Below, piece after piece: positions 51,816-61,272 of a stretch of DNA of 64,000 bases. The translations under genes were made by a program, and so were the position numbers. This DNA is from Acetobacterium paludosum (GTDB lineage: Bacteria > Bacillota > Clostridia > Eubacteriales > Eubacteriaceae). Location: NCBI RefSeq assembly GCF_008086595.1, contig NZ_RXYA01000003.1, positions 1 through 64,000 of the forward strand, given 5' to 3'. Below the pieces are notes generated by a model. That model saw only the letters and a list, made by a program, of their open reading frames with translations. It made no database searches and was not told the origin of the DNA. How positions within the stretch are numbered: position 1 is the stretch's first letter; each line of letters begins with the position of its first letter.

Positions 51816-53840
51816 TTAGTGGATCATACCTGCAATAATAGGAGCAATGATTAGTGATAAGGTTCCCATAACTTTAATTACTGCATTTAGTGAAGGACCG
51901 GATGTATCTTTGAAAGGATCTCCGATTGTATCCCCAACAACGGCTGCTACATGAGCTTCTGAGCCTTTCCCGCCTTGTGCGCCACCTTCAATATATTTCT
52001 TGGCATTATCCCAGGCTCCGCCGGCATTAGCCATTGTCAAGGCAAGCAGGACACCACTTGCAGTTCCGCCGACAAGCATTCCGCCAATAGCGAGAAGGGC
52101 ATTTTCAGGACTGAAAATCGCTATTCCAAAACCAACAACAAAGATACTCACTGGAGCAAGTAAACCCGGTAAAATCATTTGTCGAATCGCTGCTTTTGTC
52201 GAAATATCGATACATTTCTTTGAATCAGCCTTTGCTTTGCCTTCAAGAAGTCCCGGTATTTCACGGAATTGTCTTCTTACTTCTTTGATCATGTCAAATG
52301 CGGCGGTACTGACAGCTCTCATTGAATATGCACAGAAAAGGAATGGAATCATTGCGCCAAACAAAAGTCCGACCATGACGACTGGATTGAGTACATCCAG
52401 CGTTTTGAGTTCTGCTCTTTGTGCAAATGCAGAAAAAAGAGCAATCGCTGTAATTGCAGCAGACCCGATCGCGAATCCTTTTGCAATCGCTGCGGTTGTG
52501 TTTCCAACAGAATCAAGTTGATCGGTAACTTTACGAACTTTAGGATCGAGACCTGCCATTTCAGCAATCCCGCCGGCATTGTCAGCAATTGGACCGTAAG
52601 CATCAATAGCAACAATGGTTCCTGCCATCGATAACATACCCATGGCGGCTAATGCGATGCCATAGAACCCATACTCTCCGCCACCTGGTACAAAATAAGC
52701 AACTGCTACAACTGCTATAATGACAAGGATCGGCATGCCTGTACTTTCAAGCCCTACTGAGAAACCATAAATTACATTAGTGGCGGCACCAGTATTTGAA
52801 GACTCGGCAATTTTTTTAACTGGACTAAAGTCTGATGATGTGAAATACTCGGTTATTTTTCCAATTACAATATTGGCAATCAAACCTACCTGAATAGCAA
52901 TATAGAAAGCAAGGTTATGATCCGGTAACATGTATTTCGTTAATAAAAATGCTGCAATCGATGATAATAAAAATGATGAATACAGACTTCTGTTCAGACA
53001 GGCTTGGGGATTGCTTTCATTACCTGTATAAATAAAAAGGGTTCCGATAATCGAAGCAACGATACCGCAAGCACCTAACATCATGGGAAGCATGACACCA
53101 GTTGAACCTAATAATGTTGAACCTAATAGCATTGCAGCGATTGATGTTGCCGCAAAAGATTCAAATAAATCGGCGCCCATTCCGGCTACATCCCCAACAT
53201 TATCGCCAACATTATCTGCAATAACGGCTGGATTTCTCGGATCGTCTTCTGGAATTCCGGCTTCAACTTTACCAACTAAATCAGCTCCAACATCAGCTGC
53301 CTTGGTGAAAATTCCGCCGCCAATACGGGCAAAAAGAGCAATCAATGAAGCCCCAAATGCAAAACTGTCAATTGCTGGTATCATATCCGGATTTCCCTTT
53401 GCAACGAAGATATACAATAAGGAAACACCCAGTAATCCAAGGCCTACAACGCCCATTCCCATTACTGAACCACCTTTAAAAGCGATTACTAATGCTTTTT
53501 TTAGGCTTGATTGTGCAGCATTCGTGGTTCTGGCATTTGCTCTTGTAGCAATATACATGCCCATATAACCTGCTAGAGCTGAGAATACTGCCCCGATCGC
53601 AAATGCGATTGCTGAAGCAATTCCAAACTCAGTAAATAGTATAAGAAGTACAATAATTACAATTGCTATTGGCAACATCGTCTTATACTCACGATTTAAA
53701 AATGCCATGGCCCCTTCTTGAATAGCTACGGATATTTCTTTCATTTTGTCATTTCCCATACTCTCTTTGAGAACTGATGTTGAAAGATACAGTGCAAATA
53801 ATAAAGCGATTATTGCCACTGTTACAATGAAAATTGTCAT
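51816..53840 (-). CDS. hppA: K+-dependent membrane ion-translocating pyrophosphatase
   Basis: The 674-residue protein has about 16 membrane helices. Catalytic loops are present: GGIFTKAADVGADLVGKVE (about 175-193), ADNVGDNVGDVAGMGADLFES (208-228) and YGPIADNAGGIAEMAGLD. The segment GNTTAAIAKG has Ala where K+-independent enzymes have Lys, placing it in the K+-dependent class, which includes Na+-pumping pyrophosphatases. Acetobacterium woodii is known to have a Na+-pumping enzyme, so Na+ transport is likely. It turns waste pyrophosphate into an ion gradient, important for an energy-limited acetogen. Single-gene unit with its own promoter and terminator. Confidence 0.96.
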   Translation of the reverse strand: MTIFIVTVAIIALLFALYLSTSVLKESMGNDKMKEISVAIQEGAMAFLNREYKTMLPIAIVIIVLLILFTEFGIASAIAFAIGAVFSALAGYMGMYIATRANARTTNAAQSSLKKALVIAFKGGSVMGMGVVGLGLLGVSLLYIFVAKGNPDMIPAIDSFAFGASLIALFARIGGGIFTKAADVGADLVGKVEAGIPEDDPRNPAVIADNVGDNVGDVAGMGADLFESFAATSIAAMLLGSTLLGSTGVMLPMMLGACGIVASIIGTLFIYTGNESNPQACLNRSLYSSFLLSSIAAFLLTKYMLPDHNLAFYIAIQVGLIANIVIGKITEYFTSSDFSPVKKIAESSNTGAATNVIYGFSVGLESTGMPILVIIAVVAVAYFVPGGGEYGFYGIALAAMGMLSMAGTIVAIDAYGPIADNAGGIAEMAGLDPKVRKVTDQLDSVGNTTAAIAKGFAIGSAAITAIALFSAFAQRAELKTLDVLNPVVMVGLLFGAMIPFLFCAYSMRAVSTAAFDMIKEVRRQFREIPGLLEGKAKADSKKCIDISTKAAIRQMILPGLLAPVSIFVVGFGIAIFSPENALLAIGGMLVGGTASGVLLALTMANAGGAWDNAKKYIEGGAQGGKGSEAHVAAVVGDTIGDPFKDTSGPSLNAVIKVMGTLSLIIAPIIAGMIH

Positions 53841-53879
53841 TTTTTTTCTCCTTCTTAGTTTATTAGACTCGCGCCTTTA

Positions 53880-53908
53880 ATTCTATAATTACCACCAAGA
53901 TATGTCAA
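53880..53908 (-). promoter_or_regulatory. hppA promoter
   Basis: Minus-strand TTGACA (53903-53908), 17-bp spacer and TAGAAT (53880-53885), about 40 bases before the ATG. Confidence 0.8.
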
Positions 53909-54271
53909 TAGAATAACCGAAAAAAACTAATTTTCATGCCTCCGAATTGCATAAAATTACGTACCTTACCGATTCTGATTGTGCTTTTCCAGTGTGAAAT
54001 TTCTTTGAATACAGATGAAAACGTTTTACTTTTTTTCCACTCAAGGTTTGCTGTTCATACTTCATTGCAACTCAACAAAATCTTAGATTTTTATCATTTA
54101 ATTAATAGTCGGCTAAAATTTAAAGGTAATTATAACGTTTATCGTGCTAGTATATAAACACAGAACATGAGCGAAAAACAGAAAAATTATGAAAGAGTTG
54201 TTTGACAGGACATTAATATCAGCACCTCATTGTGACCCAGAATAATTACCCCTTATGATGGTTCTTTTTTA
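53909..54271. other. Intergenic region between divergent hppA and eutL-like genes
   Basis: It is AT-rich. I found no convincing ORF, dyad or known riboswitch in these 363 bases. Confidence 0.5.
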
Positions 54272-54300
54272 TTTACGAAAGCTCAATAAGATGCTATCAT
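54272..54300 (+). promoter_or_regulatory. Possible promoter of the EutL-like gene
   Basis: TTTACG (54272-54277), 17-bp spacer and TATCAT (54295-54300), about 45 bases before the start codon. Confidence 0.5.
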
Positions 54301-54353
54301 TAGCCCAAGAATGAATCTAATTTCTAAAAAATTCAGAAAAGGAGATGCTTGCC

Positions 54354-54998
54354 ATGACTGGAGATCGCGTAGAATGTAATATTGTCTATAGCAAACTGTT
54401 AACCGATGTTGAAGATATCATGTTGGAGGAATTTGAATTACCCGAAGGATGTATCGATATCGGCATCTTTACCACCCAATATGATGGCGTTGGCTATTGC
54501 GCTGCCGATGAAGCCACTAAATCTGCCAATGTTGATGTTGTTTATATCAAAACCCTTTATGGCGCCGGAGCCGGGCTTAATGATGGCCAGGTTTTTGGCG
54601 TCATTACCGGACCGACTATTTCTGATGTAGAAAGCGGATTGCGATACATCCATGACTTTGCCAAAAATAAAGCCAGTATCTATAGCGTTAATGAGGACGA
54701 CAGTAATCTCATTTATGCTCAGCTGGTTCCTAAAATTGGAAGATATTTTTCTAAAACCTACGATCTGCCAATCGGCTCCTCCATCGCCTTTTTATTTGCG
54801 CCGGCTCTTGAAGGGATCGTCGGAATCGATGAAGCTCTAACAGTTGCCGATGTTGAAGTCGTCAAATTTTTCGGACCGCCGACGAACTCGAACCTGAGCG
54901 GTGTTATTTTAACCGGTACTCAGGCCAATTGTAAAACGGCCTGTGAAGCTTTTAAAAGCGCCATTATTGACTGTGTTGAAGAGCCAGTGGATTATTGA
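54354..54998 (+). CDS. eutL: EutL-like microcompartment shell protein (BMC-T)
   Basis: The 214-residue protein resembles EutL over its full length: two fused BMC-like halves, with YCAADEATKSANVDVVY (about 48-64) and LTGTQANCKTACEAF (about 188-202) matching EutL's conserved AADEATK and LTGSQAACK segments. EutL forms pseudohexameric trimers whose central pore opens and closes in ethanolamine microcompartments. No other shell or ethanolamine gene is in this window, so it is an orphan copy. ATG at 54354 (nine bases after AAAGGAG) is preferred to the ATG at 54345 that abuts it. Confidence 0.9.
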   Translation: MTGDRVECNIVYSKLLTDVEDIMLEEFELPEGCIDIGIFTTQYDGVGYCAADEATKSANVDVVYIKTLYGAGAGLNDGQVFGVITGPTISDVESGLRYIHDFAKNKASIYSVNEDDSNLIYAQLVPKIGRYFSKTYDLPIGSSIAFLFAPALEGIVGIDEALTVADVEVVKFFGPPTNSNLSGVILTGTQANCKTACEAFKSAIIDCVEEPVDY

Positions 54999-55009
54999 TT
55001 ATAGGTTAT

Positions 55010-55056
55010 GGCCAATTATTTAACGCTACCCACCAAAAACAGTTAAATAATTGGCC
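55010..55056. terminator. Long hairpin after the EutL-like gene
   Basis: A perfect 15-bp stem GGCCAATTATTTAAC/GTTAAATAATTGGCC with a 17-base loop lies between convergent genes. There is no T run, so termination is likely but not certain. Confidence 0.65.
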
Positions 55057-55087
55057 GAAAATTTCAACATCACTCAGATGCCCCTCT

Positions 55088-55576
55088 TTAAATATGCTTG
55101 CAAATTTTTTTATATCCTCCCGGCTCAGCAACCCATAGTAATTTGCCGGTTGTTTTCTTTTTTGAGAGAATTTTTATTAAAACTGCGGTGCCTTTTTTAA
55201 AACGCACGTCTTCCTTGCAAATTTTATTGCACCATCGTGACAGATAAGGTTCATGCCCCACGATTATGATGGTGCTGTTTTCATCCATTTGTTTTAGGCT
55301 ATACGCCAGCTCATCAAAATCACCATTTTCGATAAAATCATAGCCCTCTATTCTGTCGATTTTGCAAAACTGTTTAATCATCTCCGCAGTTTCCATGGCC
55401 CGCACGACACCGCTGGACCACATGACCACATTTGCTCTTCCTTTAAGATATTCGGAAAGATAAGGCATATCTTTCTTTAATCTTTTTATTCCCTTCGGCA
55501 GAAGCTTCCGATCATAATCAAGTATAACACTTCCTCTTTTCTGCGCTTTTCCATGTCTTACAAGTAATAAGTTCAT
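55088..55576 (-). CDS. SixA-like histidine phosphatase
   Basis: The 162-residue protein has the RHG motif (His8 in LLLVRHGKAQ) and the second-half Arg/His signature VGHEPYLSRW of the SixA branch of the histidine phosphatase family. SixA removes phosphate from phosphohistidine proteins. The YDRKLLPKG segment also fits the branch. It lies 24 bases after the preceding unknown membrane-anchored protein gene. The Shine-Dalgarno is weak (AAGTGGG), so translation may be coupled or low. Confidence 0.88.
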   Translation of the reverse strand: MNLLLVRHGKAQKRGSVILDYDRKLLPKGIKRLKKDMPYLSEYLKGRANVVMWSSGVVRAMETAEMIKQFCKIDRIEGYDFIENGDFDELAYSLKQMDENSTIIIVGHEPYLSRWCNKICKEDVRFKKGTAVLIKILSKKKTTGKLLWVAEPGGYKKICKHI

Positions 55577-55600
55577 TCATTTTACCCACTTTCTTGTTTC

Positions 55601-56467
55601 TTAATTCCACTGAATTGGCATCAAATAATCTTTACTCGTTTGATCGATTAATGCTTGTGTCTTTTCAATAACAAAGTATATTACTGTTACATTGCGTGTT
55701 TCATCATAACGCAGATATAGCCTGCCCATCGTGGATACCACCGGAAAATTCTCACCGTTATAATCTTTGGGAGGGGTCCCATACTGGAGATAACCAATGA
55801 GATTCTCAGTCTGATGATGCAGCGGTGCATTCGTTTCAATCATCGCATCGATTTGAATCCAGTCAGAAAATCCGGCCATTTCAGGTCCTTCTTTTATCTC
55901 AGTTATCTGATAGTCAAAATGCCGCTGTGAAATCGGACAGCCTAATGATTCCATCACCAGATCCAGCTGATCGAAGGAAACAACCTTAACAATTGCATCC
56001 ACATCCAATTCTCCGTTTTCCCACCCAAAAGCGCCTTGTCCCAATTTAATTGCATAAACCCCGTAATGGGCATTGAAATAATCCGATTCGGGATCGTAAA
56101 AAGTGGAACGGCCATGTTCGAAACGGCCAAAATTATAGAGAATACTCATCTCTCCATTGACCCCATCATGGGGAAAGACTTCACCGGGATGATAGAGCTT
56201 CATGTTTTTGCACCATCCGCTCCCGCTGTAATCCCGGCCTGAGGGAACATCCAATTCTAACCCAACTTGATTGAAAACACTTTCTTTCCTAAAACTTTGT
56301 CCCTGAACTTGAAGCGCCAAATCACTTCTTAACCCGGCAGCACTAGCTGAAAACAATAGAAAAGCGAACATGAAAGCAATTATAGAAATAATCAAACTCC
56401 CGACCAGGAATTTTTTTTTAATGGCTTTTGGCCTCTTTTCGATATGATTTTTAATATTATTACCCAC
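55601..56467 (-). CDS. Unknown membrane-anchored extracytoplasmic protein
   Basis: The 288-residue product begins with a basic stretch and one helix (about 19-44), so it is anchored or secreted with the bulk outside. It has no recognised domain. Notable segments are SGSGWCKNMKLYHPGEVFPHDG (in part), GRFEHGRSTFYDPESDYFNAHYG and IYFVIEKTQ. It has one Cys near 87 and one near 177. The start is GTG with a modest AGGT site. It forms a likely two-gene unit with the SixA-like gene. Confidence 0.6.
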   Translation of the reverse strand: MGNNIKNHIEKRPKAIKKKFLVGSLIISIIAFMFAFLLFSASAAGLRSDLALQVQGQSFRKESVFNQVGLELDVPSGRDYSGSGWCKNMKLYHPGEVFPHDGVNGEMSILYNFGRFEHGRSTFYDPESDYFNAHYGVYAIKLGQGAFGWENGELDVDAIVKVVSFDQLDLVMESLGCPISQRHFDYQITEIKEGPEMAGFSDWIQIDAMIETNAPLHHQTENLIGYLQYGTPPKDYNGENFPVVSTMGRLYLRYDETRNVTVIYFVIEKTQALIDQTSKDYLMPIQWN

Positions 56468-56631
56468 TTTACCTATGATCCATTGATTTTAAATATTAAT
56501 GCCGTTTATTTACCCGATCAAAAAGACTCGCTATTTTTTCATGCAATTTTCAAACGATAGACTACGTATTGTAGCCGGTTCTGAAAAAACCATTTACTAT
56601 TAATACCAGGACCGATTTTCTATCTCAATAT

Positions 56632-57618
56632 TTACTTCGCCCGATAAACGAATATATTTTGATCTTTTATTCTTACAATCCGATTTCGCTCAACCAGATA
56701 ATCTAGATGTGACATCGTTTCACCGACAGCGAACCATTTTTGCTGAATCGGACATTCCGCCCAAGTTTTTCCTCGCAGTGACCATTTGAGCTGTCCTGCT
56801 ATTTCATAGGCATTTTGATACTCTTTCTTTTTTACAATATCCAAAGTACTTTCGATTCGTTCCGCATGGTGTTTTTTCAATTGAGCAATTCGTTCATAGA
56901 CATCCATTTCATTTTTTCGATGCCCCGGTAACGCCACTCGGATATCATAAGTTGCTATTTTATCCAAACTTGTCAAATAATCATTTAGCGAATCTTTAAC
57001 ATAAGGCCAGCAGGTAATATTGGGACTGATATCAAATAGAACATGATCTCCCAAGAACATAATTTTTTCGTTTTTTAAATATAAACAGGTATGTCCTGGT
57101 GTATGTCCTGGTGTCAGCACACATTCAAATTCGTATTTTCCGATAAAAAAGCTTTCACCATCATTAATCGGAATTGCCTTAAATAAATTTTTCAAGGCAT
57201 AGACAACCGCCGGGTTTACTTTTTCCTGGGCATAAACATCGCTTTCTGGAAACCCCTCCTCAATGAAACGTTGATTAAATAATTTCCAAACATTCCCACT
57301 TAAACTTCGGCTAAAGTAATTATAGTCTTTTGCCCCCATAATAACACGTGTCTTCTCCGTTCGAATTCGTTCAATCAGACCGGTATGATCCGAATGGATA
57401 TGGGTTAAAAAGAGTGTGGTGTTGTTCATATCAACATTGAGTTCCCGCAGCCCCTCTGTTAACGCCTCAAAGCATTCTGGCTGATTAAAACCAGTGTCCA
57501 CTACTAAATTTCCGGCATCGGTCTTCATCACATAACAGTTTAAATTTTTCAATGGATTATTGGGCAAAGGAATATACACACTATAAATCTCCGGTTGTTC
57601 GACTATTTTTTTGATCAT
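56632..57618 (-). CDS. Metallo-beta-lactamase-fold hydrolase
   Basis: The 328-residue protein has the MBL metal motif His73-x-His75-x-Asp77-His78 (THIHSDHTG), a further LTPGHTPGHTCLYL histidine, Asp in FLGDHVLFDISP and a late His in LPGHRK (about 240). The C-terminal 80 residues form a helical and winged-helix-like extension often seen in glyoxalase II-like or thioesterase-like members. The substrate is unknown. Single gene; GGAG precedes the ATG. Confidence 0.9.
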   Translation of the reverse strand: MIKKIVEQPEIYSVYIPLPNNPLKNLNCYVMKTDAGNLVVDTGFNQPECFEALTEGLRELNVDMNNTTLFLTHIHSDHTGLIERIRTEKTRVIMGAKDYNYFSRSLSGNVWKLFNQRFIEEGFPESDVYAQEKVNPAVVYALKNLFKAIPINDGESFFIGKYEFECVLTPGHTPGHTCLYLKNEKIMFLGDHVLFDISPNITCWPYVKDSLNDYLTSLDKIATYDIRVALPGHRKNEMDVYERIAQLKKHHAERIESTLDIVKKKEYQNAYEIAGQLKWSLRGKTWAECPIQQKWFAVGETMSHLDYLVERNRIVRIKDQNIFVYRAK

Positions 57619-57717
57619 AAGACTCCTTCAGAAAATGTCATTTTTGATTTTGCTAATTTCATAACAACTGATTTATATTGTATCACAATTGAAAATAAAC
57701 AGAAAAGCTATTGCCAA

Positions 57718-57823
57718 TTAATTTCTTTTACCCTGTTTTAGTCTCTGCAATTTTAAAGCAACAATAAAAAATGAAATAGCAATCATCAAAAACAATGGGA
57801 ATATATTATTAAGCGCTATCCCG
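57718..57823 (-). pseudogene. 3' fragment of an ABC-2 permease gene
   Basis: Reading the minus strand, 35 codons end at TAA (57718-57720) and give NNIFPLFLMIAISFFIVALK followed by LQRLKQG. This closely matches the last 32 residues of the intact permease at 59693-60409 (NTFPLLLMIAISFIIVALKL). The fragment abuts the stop of the radical SAM gene. It has no start, and is a relic of a second exporter copy. Confidence 0.8.
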
Positions 57824-59077
57824 CTATCTTAAAATAATTTTGTCAGGAAATGCCTGTTTTCTCGATACATTCCACATCTTATCAATATAGGCTGTGGTAT
57901 AAACCTGTTCTATGCCGTGATAAATGGTTGCTGCCTTATCGGTTAGTTCGTAATTTTTAGCGTTTTTTCTGATGAATCCTAATTTTTCTGCAATGAACAA
58001 TTCCCAACCGAACATTTTGTTCAATGATACATCCGCTATTTTTTCAAATTGATCTGTGTTGATTTTCATCGAATACGAACCCCAGAACAGATAATAAACG
58101 GCTCTTTGTCTTTTCGTAAACTTAATCGTTAACGAGGTCGGCAGTGACTCTGCTTCGACTCTTTTACGATAGTCATCGATTGAAAAAGTATTGATTTTAA
58201 AACTGTCTTTCAGCAGTGTTGTCGCTGATACGCCAAAGCCTAAAAAAGCATCCCGTGTGACTGATGAATACTTCTCTGTGCAGGGTTTGGCAAAAGTCCA
58301 CACCGAAGTCCTTTCTAAATTAATCCTGGATCCGTATTCCTCAAGGGCTTTCAGCATTTTTTTCTTCACTTTTTCAGGCATCGGCTTGTATTGGTTGTCG
58401 GCAAAGGTAAAATCAATAAAAGGATAGGTGGACACTTGGGTTGCGCCATGATCAAAGGCTGTTCGGATATCCTTTGCCAGAATTTCATCCGTTTGTCCTG
58501 GGATAGCAAAAATCAAATCAACATCCACGACATCGAAGCTGTTTTTTTTGACGGTATCCAGCTTTTCAATAAACGATGAGCTGCTTCTGCCTAATTTCTG
58601 AAGACAATTCTCGTCAAAAGATTGGATTCCGATGCTTACCATCGTTACCCCGGCTGTTTTCAGCTTATCCAAATTTTCTTGTGTTATATCATCCGGATGA
58701 AGTTCCACCCCGATACCAGCTGTTATTACAAAATAATTTTTCAGCCGATCAATGATCTCTTCCAGATCATCGATCATCAGTGCGGGTGTTCCCCCCCCAA
58801 AATAGAGACTGGTTGCCTGTTTTCTGTCGGTCATATGCCCACATACCAAATCGATCTCCTTTAACAAAGCGATTTTATAAGAATCTGCCCTTTTTTTCGC
58901 ATACCTTTCTTTGCAGTATGGACAAAAACTGCACAATGATCTACAGAATGGAATGTGCACATACAATCCCAGATTATCCAGCGTTTCAAAATCCAATCGA
59001 TTCTGATAAACCCCATCAAAAATGAAGGGCCTGAAAGACCGGGTGAGAAACACCCTCAATGATGAGGTAAGAAACAT
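57824..59077 (-). CDS. Radical SAM protein of the HemN/HemW (coproporphyrinogen oxidase-like) family
   Basis: With the start at 59077 (GGGAGGG seven bases upstream) the protein has 417 residues. An in-frame TTG at 59161 would add 28 residues but lacks a binding site. The cluster motif Cys45-x3-Cys49-x2-Cys52 (PFCRSLCSFC) is followed by YFGGGTPALM and a GIQSFDENCLQKLGR segment, all typical of the HemN/HemW group. HemW-like members insert heme, HemN decarboxylates coproporphyrinogen. The C-terminal winged-helix part is less conserved, so the substrate is open. Confidence 0.87.
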   Translation of the reverse strand: MFLTSSLRVFLTRSFRPFIFDGVYQNRLDFETLDNLGLYVHIPFCRSLCSFCPYCKERYAKKRADSYKIALLKEIDLVCGHMTDRKQATSLYFGGGTPALMIDDLEEIIDRLKNYFVITAGIGVELHPDDITQENLDKLKTAGVTMVSIGIQSFDENCLQKLGRSSSSFIEKLDTVKKNSFDVVDVDLIFAIPGQTDEILAKDIRTAFDHGATQVSTYPFIDFTFADNQYKPMPEKVKKKMLKALEEYGSRINLERTSVWTFAKPCTEKYSSVTRDAFLGFGVSATTLLKDSFKINTFSIDDYRKRVEAESLPTSLTIKFTKRQRAVYYLFWGSYSMKINTDQFEKIADVSLNKMFGWELFIAEKLGFIRKNAKNYELTDKAATIYHGIEQVYTTAYIDKMWNVSRKQAFPDKIILR

Positions 59078-59206
59078 AACCAAACCCTCCCAACCGTACT
59101 TTAAATCCATCTTCGAAAATATTAAATTCGCCTTGAATTGCAATGCCGATCCAATACTCAAGGATGTGCCGTCTCACCCTCTATATTAATCCTGCTTGTA
59201 ACGCTG

Positions 59207-59467
59207 TTATAGAGCGGCCTTTTTTTGTCTGAACTCTTCATAATCTATTTCCCCGTTAACATAGCGTTCGCGAAGAATTTCCAGAGCTTTATCTTCTTTG
59301 AAACTCAATCCATCTTCCTTTAAAAAATATTTTTTCACCAGCCTAAACGCATAGATCATAACAACAGCCCAGAAAAAAAGGTAAAGCAGCATGGAAGCCA
59401 GTCCGATCCTCCGTGAATTTTCCTGCCCTAAAAATTGACTATTGGGTCCATAAAAAGGATGCCTCAT
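59207..59467 (-). CDS. Small SHOCT-domain membrane protein
   Basis: The 86-residue protein has one membrane helix (about 22-43) and a C-terminal SHOCT motif (about 57-86; ALEILRERYVNGEIDYEEFRQKKAAL). SHOCT tails mediate oligomerisation in varied proteins. GGAGG precedes the ATG. It sits between the radical SAM gene and the MerR-controlled exporter; no functional tie is evident. Confidence 0.85.
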   Translation of the reverse strand: MRHPFYGPNSQFLGQENSRRIGLASMLLYLFFWAVVMIYAFRLVKKYFLKEDGLSFKEDKALEILRERYVNGEIDYEEFRQKKAAL

Positions 59468-59591
59468 TTCTGTTTCCTCCCTGATTTAATGATTTTCCAG
59501 TTACACCATTCTGCTTAATTCATTCCCAAAGCGCCCATTTTTAAACCTGTTATGGGATAAATATACAAATTGTGGTATGCCGAATATAAGA

Positions 59592-59622
59592 GGCCTGACT
59601 CGATAAACTATCGAAGCCAGAC
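59592..59622 (-). terminator. Hairpin after the ABC exporter operon
   Basis: GGTCTGGCTTCGATA pairs with TATCGAGTCAGGCC around a three-base loop on the minus strand, followed by TCTTATATTC. The T run is poor, so termination may be partial. Confidence 0.65.
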
Positions 59623-59692
59623 CTTCAGCACCTAACTAATTTAATTCAACAACTTGCTACTCAATAATTATTCCATCGTCTCAATTCTACTC

Positions 59693-60409
59693 TTAGTCTG
59701 TTTTAGTCCGCTGCAATTTTAAAGCGACAATTATGAATGAAATAGCAATCATCAAAAGCAATGGAAAAGTGTTATCAAGATTTATTCCATTAGCGCAAAG
59801 ATTCTTAAATCCCCAGGTTGCCGGCAACACAAGGCCGGCTTTTTCGAGGAATTCAGGCAGCAAATCGGTGGAAAACATCATTCCTGATAACATAACCGAA
59901 GGTAAAAAAATCACTTGTGCGACAATGCTTAATTTCGAGCTGTTTTTTACAAAAACGCCTAAAATTGAGCCAATCGATAAAGTAGCTATAATAAAAATAG
60001 CTGTGTTTAGCAGATAAACTCCGATTTGTGCCGGAATAGCAGCATCAAATAAAATCGGGGCAATTAGCAGTATAATCAAACTCATGATCATCAGATGAAA
60101 AAAGCAGGATAAAATATTAACTGCCACGGCCGTCCACAAAGGTATTTTCCCAACGAGATATGATTTTTTTATGTCCGTCCCGAATACCGTAACCAGCTGG
60201 GTCGGCATTCCCAGAACAGCTCCCATGGTTACCCCAAACACCGTCATCGAGGGAATAATTGTCTGATAGGCTTCTGGATTAATGGATGTAAAGATTCCCC
60301 CCATAAACAGAAAGAATCCCAACGGTATTAAATAGTAGGTTAACAGAATCCCCCGATTCCGAATATCCCAGCGCCACTGTAAACCCAGTTGATAAATAAA
60401 TGCGTTCAT
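59693..60409 (-). CDS. ABC-2 type exporter permease
   Basis: The 238-residue protein has six membrane helices in the ABC-2 pattern, with the family motif around FLPSVMLSGMMFSTDLLPEFL (about 175-195, quoted in part). Its ATG overlaps the ATPase stop (ATGA). Together they would form an exporter of a hydrophobic compound, presumably the ligand of the MerR regulator. A C-terminal relic of a paralog lies at 57718-57823. Confidence 0.9.
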   Translation of the reverse strand: MNAFIYQLGLQWRWDIRNRGILLTYYLIPLGFFLFMGGIFTSINPEAYQTIIPSMTVFGVTMGAVLGMPTQLVTVFGTDIKKSYLVGKIPLWTAVAVNILSCFFHLMIMSLIILLIAPILFDAAIPAQIGVYLLNTAIFIIATLSIGSILGVFVKNSSKLSIVAQVIFLPSVMLSGMMFSTDLLPEFLEKAGLVLPATWGFKNLCANGINLDNTFPLLLMIAISFIIVALKLQRTKTD

Positions 60410-61272
60410 GCGATCCCCTCCTTCGCTATTTCCATAAAGCGGTTTTCAAGCGAAACCTTTTCGACGTTCAAATCAATAATTTCTACATTATTTGCATTAT
60501 GGATATTAATCAATTCGGCCAAACCTTGATTTAAATCAGCGATATCATAACTTTGATAACCTTTTGATTCGCCGATCCATGTGCTGAATTTCAAACTCGC
60601 AAAAGTCATTTTATTATTCGTCTTCAACTCGATATGATAGCTTTCCTGGGTATTTTGAGTCAATTCATCCACGGTTCCCTGATATTCTATTTTGCCGTCT
60701 TTTAGAATCACCACTCGATCACATAATTCCTCAACTTCAGCCATGTCATGACTGGCAATCAAGAATGTTTTTCCGTCATAACGCAGTTTTTTTATTAACC
60801 GATGCAGTGCAACACGCCCTTCAACATCGAGTCCGGCGGTTGGCTCGTCTAAAATAACGATATCGGGATCTCCAATCAAAGCAATGGCCAGATGCAGTCT
60901 TCGCTTTTGTCCAGTCGACAGCTGTTTGTATTGTTTATTGCCAAATTCGGAGATTCCCAGCGCATCAAAAACAGACTTATCAAACTTTGTATGATTCCAT
61001 TTTGAAAAAAGCGAAAGTGCTTCTTTGGCATGTATTTCATCCGGAAGTGATGATGATTGCAGTTGCACCCCTAATTGTCCGCTTAATTTTATTTCACCAT
61101 TTTCATATTTTCGGAGTCCTTCAATACATTCCAACGTTGTTGTTTTTCCAGCTCCATTCGTTCCCAGCAATGCCAGAATTTCTCCCTGATAAGCCGAAAA
61201 CGAGATCTCATCCAGTATTTTTTTATTTGCATAGCTCTTCATCAGCGACGATACTTGAATCACTTCTTTCAT
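60406..61272 (-). CDS. ABC exporter ATPase
   Basis: The 288-residue ATPase has Walker A GTNGAGKT (about 36), signature LSTGQKRRLHLA (about 120), Walker B IVILDEPTAGLD and the H-loop ASHDMAE. A C-terminal domain of about 75 residues follows, as in drug- and lantibiotic-type exporters. Its start overlaps the regulator stop and its stop overlaps the permease start, so the three genes are tightly coupled. Confidence 0.94.
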   Translation of the reverse strand: MKEVIQVSSLMKSYANKKILDEISFSAYQGEILALLGTNGAGKTTTLECIEGLRKYENGEIKLSGQLGVQLQSSSLPDEIHAKEALSLFSKWNHTKFDKSVFDALGISEFGNKQYKQLSTGQKRRLHLAIALIGDPDIVILDEPTAGLDVEGRVALHRLIKKLRYDGKTFLIASHDMAEVEELCDRVVILKDGKIEYQGTVDELTQNTQESYHIELKTNNKMTFASLKFSTWIGESKGYQSYDIADLNQGLAELINIHNANNVEIIDLNVEKVSLENRFMEIAKEGIA

